Source of the DNA: Bursaphelenchus xylophilus
Lineage: Eukaryota; Nematoda; Chromadorea; Rhabditida; Aphelenchoididae
NCBI GenBank assembly: GCA_904066235.2
Contig: CAJFCV020000003.1
Coordinates: 620,001 to 684,000, forward strand
DNA: 64,000 nucleotides
Reading direction: 5' to 3'
Below are positions 52,430 through 63,880 of the stretch, in pieces. Position 1 is the stretch's first letter. Every line of letters begins with the position of its first letter. A program made the position numbers and the translations under genes. The notes beneath the pieces are model-generated. The model had not been told where the DNA came from, did no database searches, and saw nothing but the letters and a program-made list of their open reading frames with translations.

Positions 52430-53065
52430 CAGTATGAAGGCTCGTTTTCATTGAAATATTTTCCAACTTCAATCGTATATTGAAATCAAAAAGATTTTGC
52501 CGAAAATCTCAGCTAATCTGATCAACTTGAATGTTTCGTCCGCCAAATTGACAGATTAATCAGCCAATAATTCCCGCCAATCAGCCATTAATGTTCATTA
52601 AATGGCTTACCGCTGACTTGCAACCAATTGAAAACTTCAACTTCATCAGCAAAGTGATTTTGGAAATACGAAAAAATTATTGTGATGAGGACAAGGTTGA
52701 AATGTCCAGGCCGCAACATCAAAATGCACCCATATTTTGAGTCTAGAACCCAACAGCCGCAATTGCCTTTCGCTGATACACATCTCCGCCGGCTACGAGG
52801 AACAGCCGGTTTTCACAGCCTTAATCTATGATATGCGCCTGTGTGTGCAATCCGAATTAAATTCAATTCCTAAGTCGCAAACCAGAGATAGATAAATCTA
52901 CGAAAAAGCCAAAAAAAAAAGATTTCAACTATCAACTTATATATACATCCTTGCGAGGACTTCATAATTGGGAATCGGATGTCAATTGAATGCCTTCGGA
53001 GGGAAAGATTACCACGGTGTTCCTAGGCGCAGCCGAATCAACTGAGACTTGTCAAAAAGGTAGAG
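52430..53065 (+). repeat. R5-related unit with an unoccupied TTAA site
   Basis: Parallels the flanks of the TTAA element: AATCAGCCATTAATGTTCAT here against AATCAGTCAT-[element]-TTAATATTCATC at 44030-45290. The single TTAA at 52588-52591 is the pre-insertion state. It lies between loci B and C, with no exon inside. Confidence 0.75.
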
Positions 53066-53431
53066 TTCTTAATTGTGATCCACGGATATGTATCAGTCTG
53101 TCGGGGAAATAGTGAGCGCTTAGTCGCATCGAAAATCGCATCGCCGCCGAGACAATAAATTATGTCGCACCGGCATCTGTACTTTTGGGACACAGCCGGT
53201 CTCCCCGAATTTTTTCTGTTTTTTCAAAGTTGACCTCCTTCTTTAATTCATTGCTCGCTAGCTGTTAAAGCTAGAGGCTTGAAAATTGGCACGAATACAG
53301 AGCAAAGGCTCCGCTTTCAGAATCTGTAAATATTGTAATGAACCCCGCGCTGTAAGCTCCGCAATAACATGCCAAAATATGGCATTCTTCGTTAAAATTG
53401 GGTTAAAACCTTCCGTGCAGGGAACGAACTA
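53066..53431. other. Family 1 left half and unassigned sequence between loci B and C
   Basis: 53094-53170 starts ATCAGTCTGTCGGGGAAATA and has the GTCGCATCGAAAATCGCATC interior but no right end. The remainder up to 53431 shows no exon or element. Confidence 0.5.
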
Positions 53432-53585
53432 TCAATCTGTCTGAAAAATAATGCGGATTTGTCACGATTTGAAATCGTACATTATTGCTTCACAACGTCT
53501 AGCTGCGAATTCAATTTTGCGCGCGACTGCGACGAGGCGAGAGATTTTGCGGCGATAGTCCCACATTATTTTCCAGACAGACTGA
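53432..53585. mobile_element. Family 1 MITE (GTGGA subtype) just upstream of locus C
   Basis: TCAATCTGTCTGAAAAATAA and TTATTTTCCAGACAGACTGA. Both tips share the C-to-A/T change (TCTG / CAGA in place of TCGG / CCGA), so they were homogenised as a pair. TA flanks on both sides. The right tip is 79 bp from the locus C start codon. Confidence 0.8.
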
Positions 53586-53664
53586 TAAAAGAGATCGTGA
53601 ATTCCTACCACTTCTACCGCTACTTTGTTCTTATTCAGACCGAAGTCGACCGGTACAAAGCATG

Positions 53665-56600
53665 ATGCGAAAGGATATACAAGGATTACGTTGTCTGGCA
53701 GTTGTCGGTGTCGTTTTATTCCACATATGGCCGCAGTCATTCAGGAATGGCTACCTTGGCGTTGATATGTAAGTGGATATCAAATGTGGCAAAGAAAGTG
53801 CGGAGAGGTCTGCCTTTAGTCCCACTACGATGACAATTGTACTGTCAGTCTGTCGGAAAAATAATGTGGACTTGTCGCAGCAGGACTGCACGCCAAATCC
53901 ACTGCGCCGATCGCGTCGCGAAAGTGAAAAGAAATTTAATTTTGTTGCGACACAATTAATTTTCACGGCGGCGATTTTTGATGCGACAGAGTGCTCATTA
54001 TTCTCCCGACAGGCTAATAATTGGTAACCTTCCCCGCTTTCAGTTTCTTCGTCATCTCCGGCTACTTGATGTGCATGTTAATGTCACGCCGACCTCTCAG
54101 CACAGAGTCCGCCTTAGACTTTTACTTTCGGCGTCTGAGAAGGATCGTCCCTCAATACCTCTTCATACTGATCTTGATTCTCTTGGCAGCAACTTATTTT
54201 ATGGCCCCATCTGAGCTTTACAACGTAATACGAAAAGGACTTTACTCTTCTGTATTCGTCTCGAATATATTTGGCCTGCCAACCCGCGGGTATTTCGGAG
54301 CCTCGACCAGTTTCGATCTATTCTTACACACATGGTCGCTAAGCGTGGAGTTGCAATTTTATTTGATCGTTCCGCTGATATTTTACATTACCTGTAGGCT
54401 ACAAAGCATTCGTAAGACAGTGGATCTAGTATTTATTGGACTGCTTGGAGCGATCAGCTGTTTTTTGCAATTCCATTTTGACCATGGTAAGTGAACATGA
54501 TCCAGAATATCAGTCCGTCGGGAAAATAATGAGCATTCTGTGGTATCAAAAATGGCGTCAAAAATCAGACATGGTTGATGGAGCCTGGATAAGATATTTT
54601 CAAAATTTCCGAGTCCCGGCCCGGTCCGATTCCACCTTCGAATAGAAAAGAAATAAACGAGATGGCTTGTGGTCTTGCGGTGGTTTCAGCAGTTGATTAC
54701 TTCAAACACCTTCTACCTGAAATTACTTGGCCTTTCAAGTGTAAGGTTGCTGATGCGGAAAGCGGGTAATCGATGCGACTTTATTATTACCAACACAACC
54801 GGCCGTCTTCATACCGTTTTCTGGCGTCGCGACACTTGCGGGCAACCGCTTTGCGGGCAACCAGTTTGCGGGCAAATTTTTTGCGGGCAACCACTTTGCG
54901 GGCAAAATTTGGGGGATCACATTTGCGGGCAGCTGAAACATTTTCGGGCAGCTGAGACACTTGCGGGCAGCCTGGGACACTTGCGGGCAGCCGACATTTG
55001 GGCAACAGGAAAAAACAATCACACAGACTGTATTGGTACTTTTGGAACTGTTGCCCGCAAATGTCGGCTGCCCGCAAGTGTCGGCTGCCCGCAAATGTCG
55101 GAAAACTTCTAAAATATCGAAGTAATTTTTCCACCTCCACCTTGTTATCCTCAAGTGCCGGTTGCCCGCAAATGTCGGCTGCCCGCAAATGTCGGCAAAA
55201 TTCCAAAATATCATAGTAATTTTTCCACGTCCACCCTGTTACCCTCACAATCAGGTGTCCGGTTGCCCGCAAATGTCGGCTGCCCGCAAATCTTCCAGGC
55301 TGCCCGCAACTGTCGACCCTGCCCGCAAATGTCCCAGGCTGCCCGCAAATGCCGGTGCTGGCCGCAAATGTCGGCTGCCCGCAAAGTGGCTGCCCGCAAG
55401 TGTGCGCCCGCCCGTTTTCTTCTCACTCCTCGATCTTCGGTCGAGGCGCTAGGACTTGGATTTAGATAAGCGCGGTCACTCCGCCTCTAACTTACGTCGT
55501 TAGCGTCGCTGGCCGCGACACGGGCCTGAAATTTTCTGAACCCCAAAGCCGGCCTCAAAAAACAACTCCGGATCGGGCCCGGCTCCTTTCAAAACTTCCA
55601 GCACTCAGCAAAGCACAACCCGGCGCTCAGCCATGTCAGGAGAAAATGAATTCTGTCGCGGCAAAATCAAATTGTTTTTCACTCCAACGCCGCGGCGCGC
55701 CGCGATTGGCGCAGCGACATTTTGCTCGTTATTTTCACGACAGACTGATAACACAAATTTAGATCAAAACATTGCTCATATGGCCTTGTACTGCCGGATT
55801 TGGCAATTTATCTGTGGCTTCCTTGCTTTTCGTGCTTATAGCACTTTCAAGACATCAGATTCAACTAAATCATCGCAAAAGCTAACAATTGCCGGCTCAA
55901 TTTTCCTTTTTGTGCTATCATTTACACTGACGTTTGACATCATCGACAGCAAGCAATCCTCGAGATTCTTCGTTACCGTGTTGGCTACAATTCTGATAGC
56001 CATTCCGAAAGAAAACGAGATCTTGAGTTTGCGGCCGATCGTCCATATTGGAGACATTTCATATTCAATCTATTTGCTTCACTGGCCTTTAATCAAAATT
56101 GCTCATTATACTTATTACGACGATTACAGGGCAAGCGCAGGACTGCCGTTGGATGGTAAGAATATAAATTAGTCAAATTGAAAAATATCTCAGCGGCCCC
56201 TGCCAAGTGCAAGCTAAATGTTTCATGAATTATTAAGGCGCTTATCCAAAATTCAGGTGCAAAATCTAAGGAAAATATGAGGCTCCTATATACGCGCTAC
56301 GCTCTTCTTGTAAACAGCTTGTATAAAGATGTTAGCTTTTGCGGACAGCCGCTTCATATGATCTCTAAATTGCTTATATTGGAAGGCGGCCGGCGGATTT
56401 GTTCTGCAGTCTGTCGGGAAAATAATGAACACAATTTTGCTACGCCAATCGCGTCGCTGAAGTGAAAACCTGTTTGACTTTGCCGCCACACAATTTATGT
56501 TCGCGATGAGATTTTCGATGCGGAAGAGTGCTCATTATTTGCCCGACATCCTGATAGGCTGTATCGGTTTATTAAAAATTGAATCTAACAAAAATCGAAG

Positions 56601-58741
56601 TCTTTTGCAATAGCTCAAAAAATGCCTCAATTACATGCCTTTCAGTGCTCGTGATCTTGTTATTATTTATCTGTTACGCGGCCTCATACGCCGTTGAAAC
56701 ATTATTCCATTATGTAACGTTCCACATGAAACGATGGAAGGATCTCCTCTTCACTCTTACGATACTTTACGCTGTTTTATTTGGAGCCGCAGTATTTGCA
56801 TATAACATTTCCTCCGCGTCCAGCGACATTTTCCGAAAACGGAACTTCACACTTGAGGAATTAGTGTATGATTTACATTTGCACGGCAATAAATCATGGC
56901 CATATAATCGTCTGGAGACAATGGAGCTGAATAATCGAATGTATCAAGAGGGAACGCTCGAGTGGTCGGTGTGCAAGGACAAAAGGAAATATTTGAAAAC
57001 GAAGACAAAGTTTGATCTTCATTTTGCAATGTGGATGTGCCACACTAAAGTAGGTTCAGCATAATAACTAGGCTGGGCTTCTTTGAGCCCAAAGCTCTGA
57101 TAAAAAAAACCGACTTGGTTAGGGCAGGCCCGGGTAATATTTGGCAGGTCGACTAGGGGCTGGCCTGGTTAGGGACAGGCCCGGTTAGAGAAAGGCCCGT
57201 TTATAAGCAGGCCAGTTTTGGGAGATGCCCAATAAAGGACAGCCCGTGTTGGCGATAATGCCAAATTTGAATAATGAAACATCCCATAAAAGCCACAAAA
57301 ATCCTTTTTGTGGTCTCATTCTTTTTCCATGCTCCGCGTCGAATAAATACTCTCTCTTTTGACCGGTCTATTCTCGTCTATCAACTCCCGATCTCCTCTT
57401 TTCCGTGCCTACCCAGTACATGAGGTGCACGAGCCAACAGTGAAACGGACCTCAAAGTATTCCCGTCAGGGTGTTCGACCCTTTGAATTTTGAGCCCCGA
57501 TCCCACAAGAGGCCCCGTTCGAGGCTATCAATAAAACAAGCGGTAATCTTGGCCTTCTTATTGCCCTAGATACAAATTCTAGGAAATTCCCCAACAGTAA
57601 TCCAAGACTTTCCATTCCCCTTCACCCGTCTTTTCCCGAGTTTATCGTTTTCGAAGTGAATCTTTCCCTCTACTATAGAGATGGTTATGAGGCAGATTCG
57701 ATGGGATAAAGATTCGTATCTTTCAAAGCTCCGTCTAGTAGGCATTCTACTCTATCCTACCGAAGAAATAACGGCATAATTCCAGGGAAAAGGATCGAAA
57801 GAAGTTGTGGTTTTCGGGAACAGTCTGGCAAGAGATCTCCAATATGGAGTTAGCACAATCTTCAACGACGTCATTGGCAATTTATCGGTTATTGCCGCGG
57901 GCCACTGCTCTCCGTACATGGCCAAATATGCGCAAAAAACGCTTTTCTGTGACGAAAAATGTCTAAAACACTGCTTTGATTATGAGCGACAGATTCTCAA
58001 CATCTTGAAGGAATGGCCAACGCCAATAGATATTATAATTGTTCAGCATTCGTAAGTCAAAATAATCATATTTATACGCAGTTGTATCTCGAAACAGTCT
58101 GTATATTTTTATTTTAGATACGGCGAGTTCAAGAGATTACCGTACAATCCCAACGATGAGCCACAACAAATTATTCAGAACTTTTATTCGCAATTAGAAA
58201 GCATCGCAAGAGAAGCAGTAATCCTTCCGTATGCTGAAGTGTGGGCCCCATCCGAGTTTACAGTTTACATGAAACGACTAGCTTTTCTAGATGGAGTAAT
58301 TTCTAGCTCCGACAAGGTAGGTTTGAAATACTATCAGTCTGTCGGGAAAATAACGAGCGCAACGTCGCATTAAAAATCGCATCGTTGTCGAGAAAATGAA
58401 CTGTGTCGCGACAGAATCGAATTACCTTTCAATTCGCGCAGCGACCTTGTGCTGATTATTTTCCCGACAGACTATTACGAGTTTCTTAACTCCTCTTATT
58501 TTAGCGTCAGAGAAACGAAACAGAAATTATAAACAAGAGAATAGAGGATATCAAATGCCGGAAATGTATTAAAATCGATTATTCAAAATTAGTTTGCCAC
58601 AAAAATGGAAGATGCAATTTCTCAAGTCCAAACGGAACGCTGTATTATGTTGATCATTTGCACACGACAATGTATCATAGTCTCACTTACGCAGAAAGAA
58701 TTCGGCAACGATATGACGAATTTTTAATGAATAATGAGTAA
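53665..58741 (+). CDS. Locus C: acyltransferase-3/SGNH O-acyltransferase (oac-like), complete, 7 exons
   Basis: Exons 53665-53768, 54044-54486, 55763-56155, 56646-57049, 57786-58051, 58118-58316 and 58505-58741 total 2046 nt, 681 residues, stop TAA. The second of two adjacent ATGs (53665) was chosen because it gives the 104-nt exon 1 of the family; 53662 is possible. Motifs: DIQGLR, LFH (His20), YLGVDIFFVISGYLM, DFYFRRLRRIVPQY, HTWSLSVELQFYL, ISYSIYLLHWPL. The SGNH half has GNSLARD (Ser461), CRKC and D653-x-x-H656. Exon 5 has extra cysteines (FCDEKCLKHC) not seen in A, B or E. TTATTCAG at 53631-53638 is a candidate trans-splice acceptor. An inverted copy (locus D) lies 1 kb downstream. Confidence 0.87.
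53845..54015. mobile_element. Chimeric family 1 MITE, intron 1 of locus C
   Basis: The left arm is GTGGA subtype (GTCTGTCGGAAAAATAATGT then GGACTTGTCGC). The right arm is GAGC subtype (GAGTGCTCATTATTCTCCCG). It is the second case of mixed arms after 34705. Confidence 0.7.
54510..55750. mobile_element. Family 1 MITE interrupted by a 1.07-kb family 2-type composite, intron 2 of locus C
   Basis: Host tips: TCAGTCCGTCGGGAAAATAA (54510) and TTATTTTCACGACAGACTGA (to 55748). The composite runs from GACATGGTTGATGGAGCC (about 54569) to GGCGCTCAGCCATGTC (about 55636), with GC-rich blocks inside both ends. Next to the left block is the core shared with 14701 and 63600. The middle (54832-55420) is the tandem array described separately. 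Locus D carries the same insertion at 63080-63826. Confidence 0.7.
54832..55420. repeat. Inverted arrays of TTGCGGGCAACC / GTCGGCTGCCCGCAAAT units
   Basis: 54832-55005 has about ten units of TTGCGGGCAACCGC-type sequence in one orientation. 55055-55420 has about fifteen in the opposite one (GTCGGCTGCCCGCAAAT). Each half folds on the other. Two GAAGTAATTTTTCCACCTCC-type spacers of about 60 bp separate groups in the right half. Long open frames on both strands here only reflect the repeat. Confidence 0.75.
56406..56554. mobile_element. Family 1 MITE (GAGC-like), intron 3 of locus C
   Basis: GCAGTCTGTCGGGAAAATAA and GCTCATTATTTGCCCGACAT. The counterpart in locus D is at 62187-62320, so it predates the inverted duplication. 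Confidence 0.7.
57050..57785. repeat. Intron 4 of locus C: GC-rich GGCAGGCCCGG run and unclassified sequence
   Basis: 57085-57245 has repeated GGCAGGCCCGGTTAG-like words, a decayed family 2 interior. 57280-57785 is matched in part by locus D intron 4 (60736-61686, for example the CCCGATCCCACAAGAGGCCCC area against 61010-61025). No coding sequence was seen. Confidence 0.5.
58334..58474. mobile_element. Family 1 MITE, intron 6 of locus C
   Basis: TCAGTCTGTCGGGAAAATAA...CGAGCGCAACG and GCTGATTATTTTCCCGACAG. The orthologous copy in locus D is at 60050-60186. Confidence 0.75.
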
Positions 58742-59783
58742 TAAACGTATAGATTTAACCGGATACGAGACTCTTGCCTTGCGCTTTGCCGAAGCGACCG
58801 AGAGTTTTAGGCGGAAAATCGGAAGAAATGTGATAAGCAAACGATAATTTCACGGTGCAAAATGGTTAAAAATGGCCCGCGAAACATGCTATGCAAAGGC
58901 AAAAGTTAACGATCGTCCAACATCCGCTCCGATTCCATTGAGAAAAGCCTGTGTCGCTGCGATATTGCACTTGCACGGTGAAATGCTCCAGGCAAAAAGA
59001 GGCTTTGTGCACAGCGTAGCCCACGGCAAAACGTAAACGTCTACTATGCTGCTAGTCTTCCCAGAAAGGGAAAGAAGAGAGGTGGAAGGGCGAAAAATTG
59101 ATAAAATAAAAAAAAAGTTTCAAGTTTTCGGACTCAAAGTAACATCAGAAATTCGCCCAGACCGACTTGAAAAAATCAGCTTTGCCAAGGGCGACAATGA
59201 AATGGCCGTCAGCCGTGAGGCCATTGACTTCATCTTCAACGAGACGAATGTTGAGAGCTTTGCACTTAAAGCACTGCCTCTAATTTTCTCAACTCTGACC
59301 TCTACACGTCAAACTGAGAAGCCAAAACTATGAATGGATTGGCAATTCGCCAAAAAAAGATGCGAAAAAATTTTTTGTTGGGGAAGAAATGGGGAGTTTT
59401 TGGGGCGAAAGAGTACGGTTTTGCGCGTCTTTCTCTGTCTTCTCTGTAAAACCAAGACGAAGTGTAAAAAACCGATCTTATTTCGGCCACCGGAGAAAAA
59501 TAATTCGCTTTTTTCAAAAATGCGTTGTGCATTTTGCGTTTTCTTTGCGTGCGCAAGTCGCCGTTTTGCCCCGTGCAATTGTCTGTCGCTTATCACACTT
59601 CCGCCGATTTTCGACCTAAAACTATTGATCTTTAAAAGATCAGGAGCCTGAAGTCTCATATCCGGTTTTACACATGTACACGTTTATTACTCCTTATCAC
59701 ATTTCTTCCGATTTTCTACCTAAAACTCTCGGTCGTTTCGGCAAGGCGCAAGGCAAGACTTTCCGGTTAAATCTACACGTTTA
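58742..59783. other. Spacer between the tail-to-tail loci C and D
   Basis: Both edges share a mirror sequence after the stop codons (AACGTATAGATTTAACCGG... CTTGCCTTGCGC...CCGAGAGTTTTAGG, complement at 59690-59780), so the inverted copies extend some 100 bp past the stops. In between are a 58935-59020 copy of the TGCACTTGCACGGTG repeat (also at 10390 and 13665) and a half family 6 element (59305-59485). The 59046-59333 open frame is not recognised. Confidence 0.5.
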
Positions 59784-60049
59784 TTACTCATTATTCATTA
59801 AAAATTCGTCATATCGTTGCCGAATTCTTTCTGCGTAAGTGAGACTATGATACATTGTCGTGTGCAAATGATCAACATAATACAGCGTTCCGGTTGGACT
59901 TGAGAAGTTGCATCTTCCATTTTTGTGGCAAATCAATTTTGAATAATCAATTTTAATACATTTCCGGCATTTGATATCCTCTATTCTTTTGTTAATAATT
60001 GCTGTTCCGTTTCTCTCCCACTAAAATAAGGAGTTAAGAAACTGGTAAT

Positions 60050-60186
60050 AGTCTGTCGGGAAAATAATGAGTACGCAGCGCACTTAATGTAAAGAGCCAT
60101 TTGACTTTGCCGCGGCAAAATTAATTTTCTCGACAACGAAGCGATTTTTGACGCGACGTTGCGCTCATTATTTCCCCGACGGACTG
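60050..60186. mobile_element. Family 1 MITE, intron 6 of locus D
   Basis: TAGTCTGTCGGGAAAATAAT and GCTCATTATTTCCCCGACGG. The interior keeps GAAGCGATTTTTGACGCGAC, which is shortened in the locus C copy. Confidence 0.7.
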
Positions 60187-60735
60187 ATAGTATTTCAAAC
60201 CTACCTTCTCGGAGCTAGAAATAACTCCATTTAGAAAAGCTAGTCGTTTCATGTAAACTGTAAACTCGGATGGGGCCCACACTTCAGCATACGGTAGGAT
60301 TACTGCTTCTCTTGCGACGCTTTCTAATTGCGAATAAAAGTTCTGAATAATTTGTTGTGGCTCATCGTTGGGATTGTACGGTAATTTCTTGAACTCGCCG
60401 TATCTGAAATGAAAATGTACAGACTATTACGAGATCCAACTGCGTGTGAAAAGGATTATTTTGACTTACGAATGCTGAACAATTATAATATCTATCGGCG
60501 TTGGCCATTCCTTCAAGATGTTGAGAATCTGTCGCTCGTAGTCGAAGCAATGCTTTAGACATTTTTCGCCACAGAAAGGCGTTTTTTGCGCATATTTGGC
60601 CATGTAAGGAGAGCAGTGGCCCGCGGCAATAACCGTTAAATTGCCAATGACGTCGTTGAAGATTGTGCTAACCCCGTATTAGAGATCTCTGGCCAGACTG
60701 TTGCCGAAAACCACAACTTCTTTTGCTCCTTTTCC

Positions 60736-61686
60736 CTGGAATTATGCCGTTATTTCATAGGTAGTATAGAGCAGCATGGCTACTAGTCGAAGGTTTGAAA
60801 GATACGACGCTTTATCCCACCAAACCTTCCTCTTACCATTTCTATACTGGCTAGAGGAACGGATTCACTTCGAAAACGATTAACTCGGGGGTAAGATGGG
60901 TGAAGGGGAATGGAAAGTCTAGGATTACTGTAGGGGAATTTCCTAGAACTTGTATCTAGGGTCACAATTGCCAATTGTTCTACTGATAACATGGGCGTCT
61001 TGTGGGATCGGGGCTCGAAATTCAAAGGGGCGAGCACACTGCAAGGGTGACGCGAAAAGGACGAAGACGGGAAGGCTTACCGTACGTTGAGGTCCGTTAT
61101 TCAAATTTGGCATTACCGCCAACAAGGTTTATCGGGCATCTCCCAAAAACCAAGCCAGCCCGTAGTCGTCCTGTTTTTATCCGGGCAAGTCTACCCCTAC
61201 CGCGCCTTCCCCAAAACTGGACGGGGGTTACGCTTTATTTTTAGGACTGCGGACATGGGCACAAGTCCCCGCACTTTGTTTCCTTGATCCGGGCCTGCCA
61301 CTATCCGACCTGCCATTTACCAGGCCTGTCGAGACATGGCTCGGAAGCCGGAAGAGGTCGGCCCGGCCCCGGGGGCTTTCAAACTCGCTCGGCCCGGCCC
61401 ACTAGACAGGCCTGTCCTTAGCCGCGCCTGTCTCCAACCTGTAACAAAACCGGGTCTTCCCTTAACCGGTTGTGTCCTCACCCTAACCGACGTGTTACCA
61501 TTCAGGTCTGTCTCCAACTGGGGTCGTCCCAAACCGGCTTTGCCCCCAAACCGGGTTTGCCTTGATCCGGGTCTGCCACTAACCGGCTTTAGGGCCGCAG
61601 ACTTCGGAACAAGTAGTCGCTTTTTGGAGTAGACCCTGTTCTATTGGTTGCAAGGAGATCCGGCATATGTCTGATGCTAAACCTAC
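60736..61686. repeat. Intron 4 of locus D: unclassified plus GC-rich GGCCCGGCCC sequence
   Basis: 61330-61420 has GACATGGCTCGG and CGGCCCGGCCCCGGGGG, a family 2 left end with interior. 61130-61600 is a CC(A/T)GTCT-like degenerate array (GGGTCTGCCACTAACCGG). It is longer than in locus C. Open frames here follow the composition and are not exons. Confidence 0.5.
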
Positions 61687-62186
61687 TTTAGTGTGGCACA
61701 TCCACATTGCAAAGTCGAGATCAAACTTTGTCGTCGTATTCAAATATTTCCCTTTGTCCTTGCACACCGACCACTCGAGCGTTCCCTCTTGATACATTTG
61801 ATTATTCAGCTCCATTGTCTCCAGACGATTATATGGCCATAATTTATTGCCGTGCAAATGCAAATCGTACACTAATTCCTCAAGTGTTAAGTTCCGTTGT
61901 CGGAAAATGTCGCTGGACGCGGAGGAAATGTTATATGCAAATACTGCGGCTCCAAATAAAACAGCGTAAAATATCGTAAGAGTGAAGAGGAGATCCTTCC
62001 ATCGTTTTATGTGGGACGTTACATGATGAAATAATGTTTCAACGGCGTATGAAGCCGTATAACAGATAAATAATAACGAGATCACGAGCGCTGAAAAGGG
62101 TACAATTGAGACATTGTTTGAGCTATTGCAAAAGACTTCGATTTTTGTTAGATTCGATTTTTAATAAACCGACACAGCCTATCACG

Positions 62187-62320
62187 GGCATAATGAGCAC
62201 TCTTCCGCATCGAAAATCTCATCGCGAACATAAATTGTGTGCCGGCGAAGTCAAATGGCTTTCCAATTCAGCGACGTTGGCACATCGAAATTGTGGTCAT
62301 TATTTTCCCGACAGACTGGT
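62187..62320. mobile_element. Family 1 MITE (GAGC subtype), left tip worn, intron 3 of locus D
   Basis: CATAATGAGCACTCTTCCGC at the left lacks the CTGTCGGGA tip; GGTCATTATTTTCCCGACAG is intact at the right. Confidence 0.65.
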
Positions 62321-62977
62321 AGATAAATCCGCCGGCCGCCTTTCAATGTAAGCGATCTTGGAAGTCATATGAAGCGGCTGCCCGTAAAAGCTAACGTCTC
62401 TATTCAAGCCGTTCACAAGACAAGCGTTCCGCGTATGTAGGGGCCTAATATTTTCTTTAGATTTTGTGCCCGAATTTTGGATAAGCACCTTATTAATTTC
62501 TAAAACATTTAGCTTGCATTTGGCAGAGGCAGCTGAAATATTTGACGATTTTATAAATTTATATCCTTACCATCCAACGGCAGTCCTGCGCTTGCCCTAT
62601 ACTTCTCGTAGTAAGTATAATGAACAATTTTGATTAAAGGCCAGTGAAGCAAATAGATTGAATATGAAATGTCTCCGATATGGACGATCGGTCGCAAACT
62701 CAAGATCTCGTTTTCTTTCGGAATGGCTATCAGAATTGTAGCCAACACGGTAACGAAGAATCTGGAGGATTGCTTGCTGTCGATGATGTCAAACGCCAGT
62801 GTAAATGATATCACAAAAAGGAAAATTGAGCCGGCAATTGTAAGCTTTTGCGATGATTTAGTTGAATCTGGTGTCTTGAAAGAGATATAAGCACGAAAAG
62901 CAAGGAAGCCACAGATAAATTGCCATATACGGCAGTAGAAGGCCATATGAGCAATGTTTTGATCTAAATTTGTGTTA

Positions 62978-63880
62978 TCAGTCTAACGGGAAAATAATGA
63001 GCGTAATGTCGCATCGAAAATCGCATCACAGCCGAGAAAATGAACTTGATTTTTCCGCGACACAATTCATTTTCTCTTGACATGGCTGAGGGCCGGGTTG
63101 GGCTGAGTATTGGATGTTTCGCAAGGAGCCGGGCCGGATCCGGGGGGTTTTTTTTGAGGCCGGCTTCGGGGTTTAGAAAATTTAAATCTCAGGCCCGCCT
63201 CCCTTCATATAATTTAAAGGGCCGGGGTTCTAGATTTGTCAACTCGATGGAATTTATGGAGAGAGAGAGAGAGATGTCCCTCCGTGTCAACTGTTTCGCC
63301 AGCTGTTTCCCCCGATGTTCGAAAATGTTCGATGCAGATATCCCGAAGCGGAGCGCCTGAATCACGGCACCGTAACCTTCTCTCAGGTTTTATCCCATCT
63401 TGATTGATCAGTTGCGAGTGTTGTTGTAGTAGAGTGAAGTTGTGTAGTTGTTGTGGTCGTGAGGTGTTGTATTCTGGATGTTGTTGTAGAGTTGTGTTTT
63501 ATTATCGTATTGGTGTTATTCTACTTTCATTGTAATTGTTACTCTTCTTGATAAATTCATTTATTCGAGTCAATTGTCATTTATTTCTCGTGTTGATCCA
63601 AAGCGGAACGAGTTGCATCGATTACCCGCTTTCCACATCAGCAACCTTACACTTGGAGGCCAAGTAATTTCAGGTAGAAGGTGTTGGAAGTAATCAACTG
63701 CAGAAACCACCGCAAGACCACAAGCCATCTCGTTTATTTCTTTTCTATTCGAAGGTGGAATCGGACAGGGCCGGGATTGGAAATTTTGAAGATGGCCGAT
63801 CCAGGCCCCATCAACGATGTCTGATTATTGACGCCATCTTTGATACCACAGAGAGAAAATTATTTTCCCGACAGGCGTGA
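62978..63880. mobile_element. Family 1 MITE interrupted by a family 2-type composite, intron 2 of locus D
   Basis: Host left TCAGTCTAACGGGAAAATAA, host right end AAATTATTTTCCCGACAGGC (about 63857-63876). The composite runs from GACATGGCTGAGGGCCGG (63080) to CCCATCAACGATGTC (about 63822), in reverse orientation to the locus C copy. It has the same GC-rich end blocks and the 63600-63790 core. The middle is a GAGAGAGAGAGAG microsatellite and a GTTGTTGTAGT-rich stretch (63410-63560) instead of the GGGCAACC arrays. Confidence 0.7.

Noticed and set aside
54735..55469. Open frames rich in CGQP/LRAA repeats in locus C intron 2
   Set aside because: Translation of the GCGGGCA arrays on both strands. 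They lie inside an intron whose flanking exons splice in phase.
57060..57500. Possible tRNA because of GTGTTCGACCC
   Set aside because: No A box or cloverleaf arms could be built around it. No other B-box-like sequence in the window gave a tRNA either.
59046..59333. 95-codon frame between loci C and D (MLLVFPERERREVEGRK...)
   Set aside because: Its 3' end runs into a family 6 end, and no homologue or splice context was recognised; kept out of the gene list.
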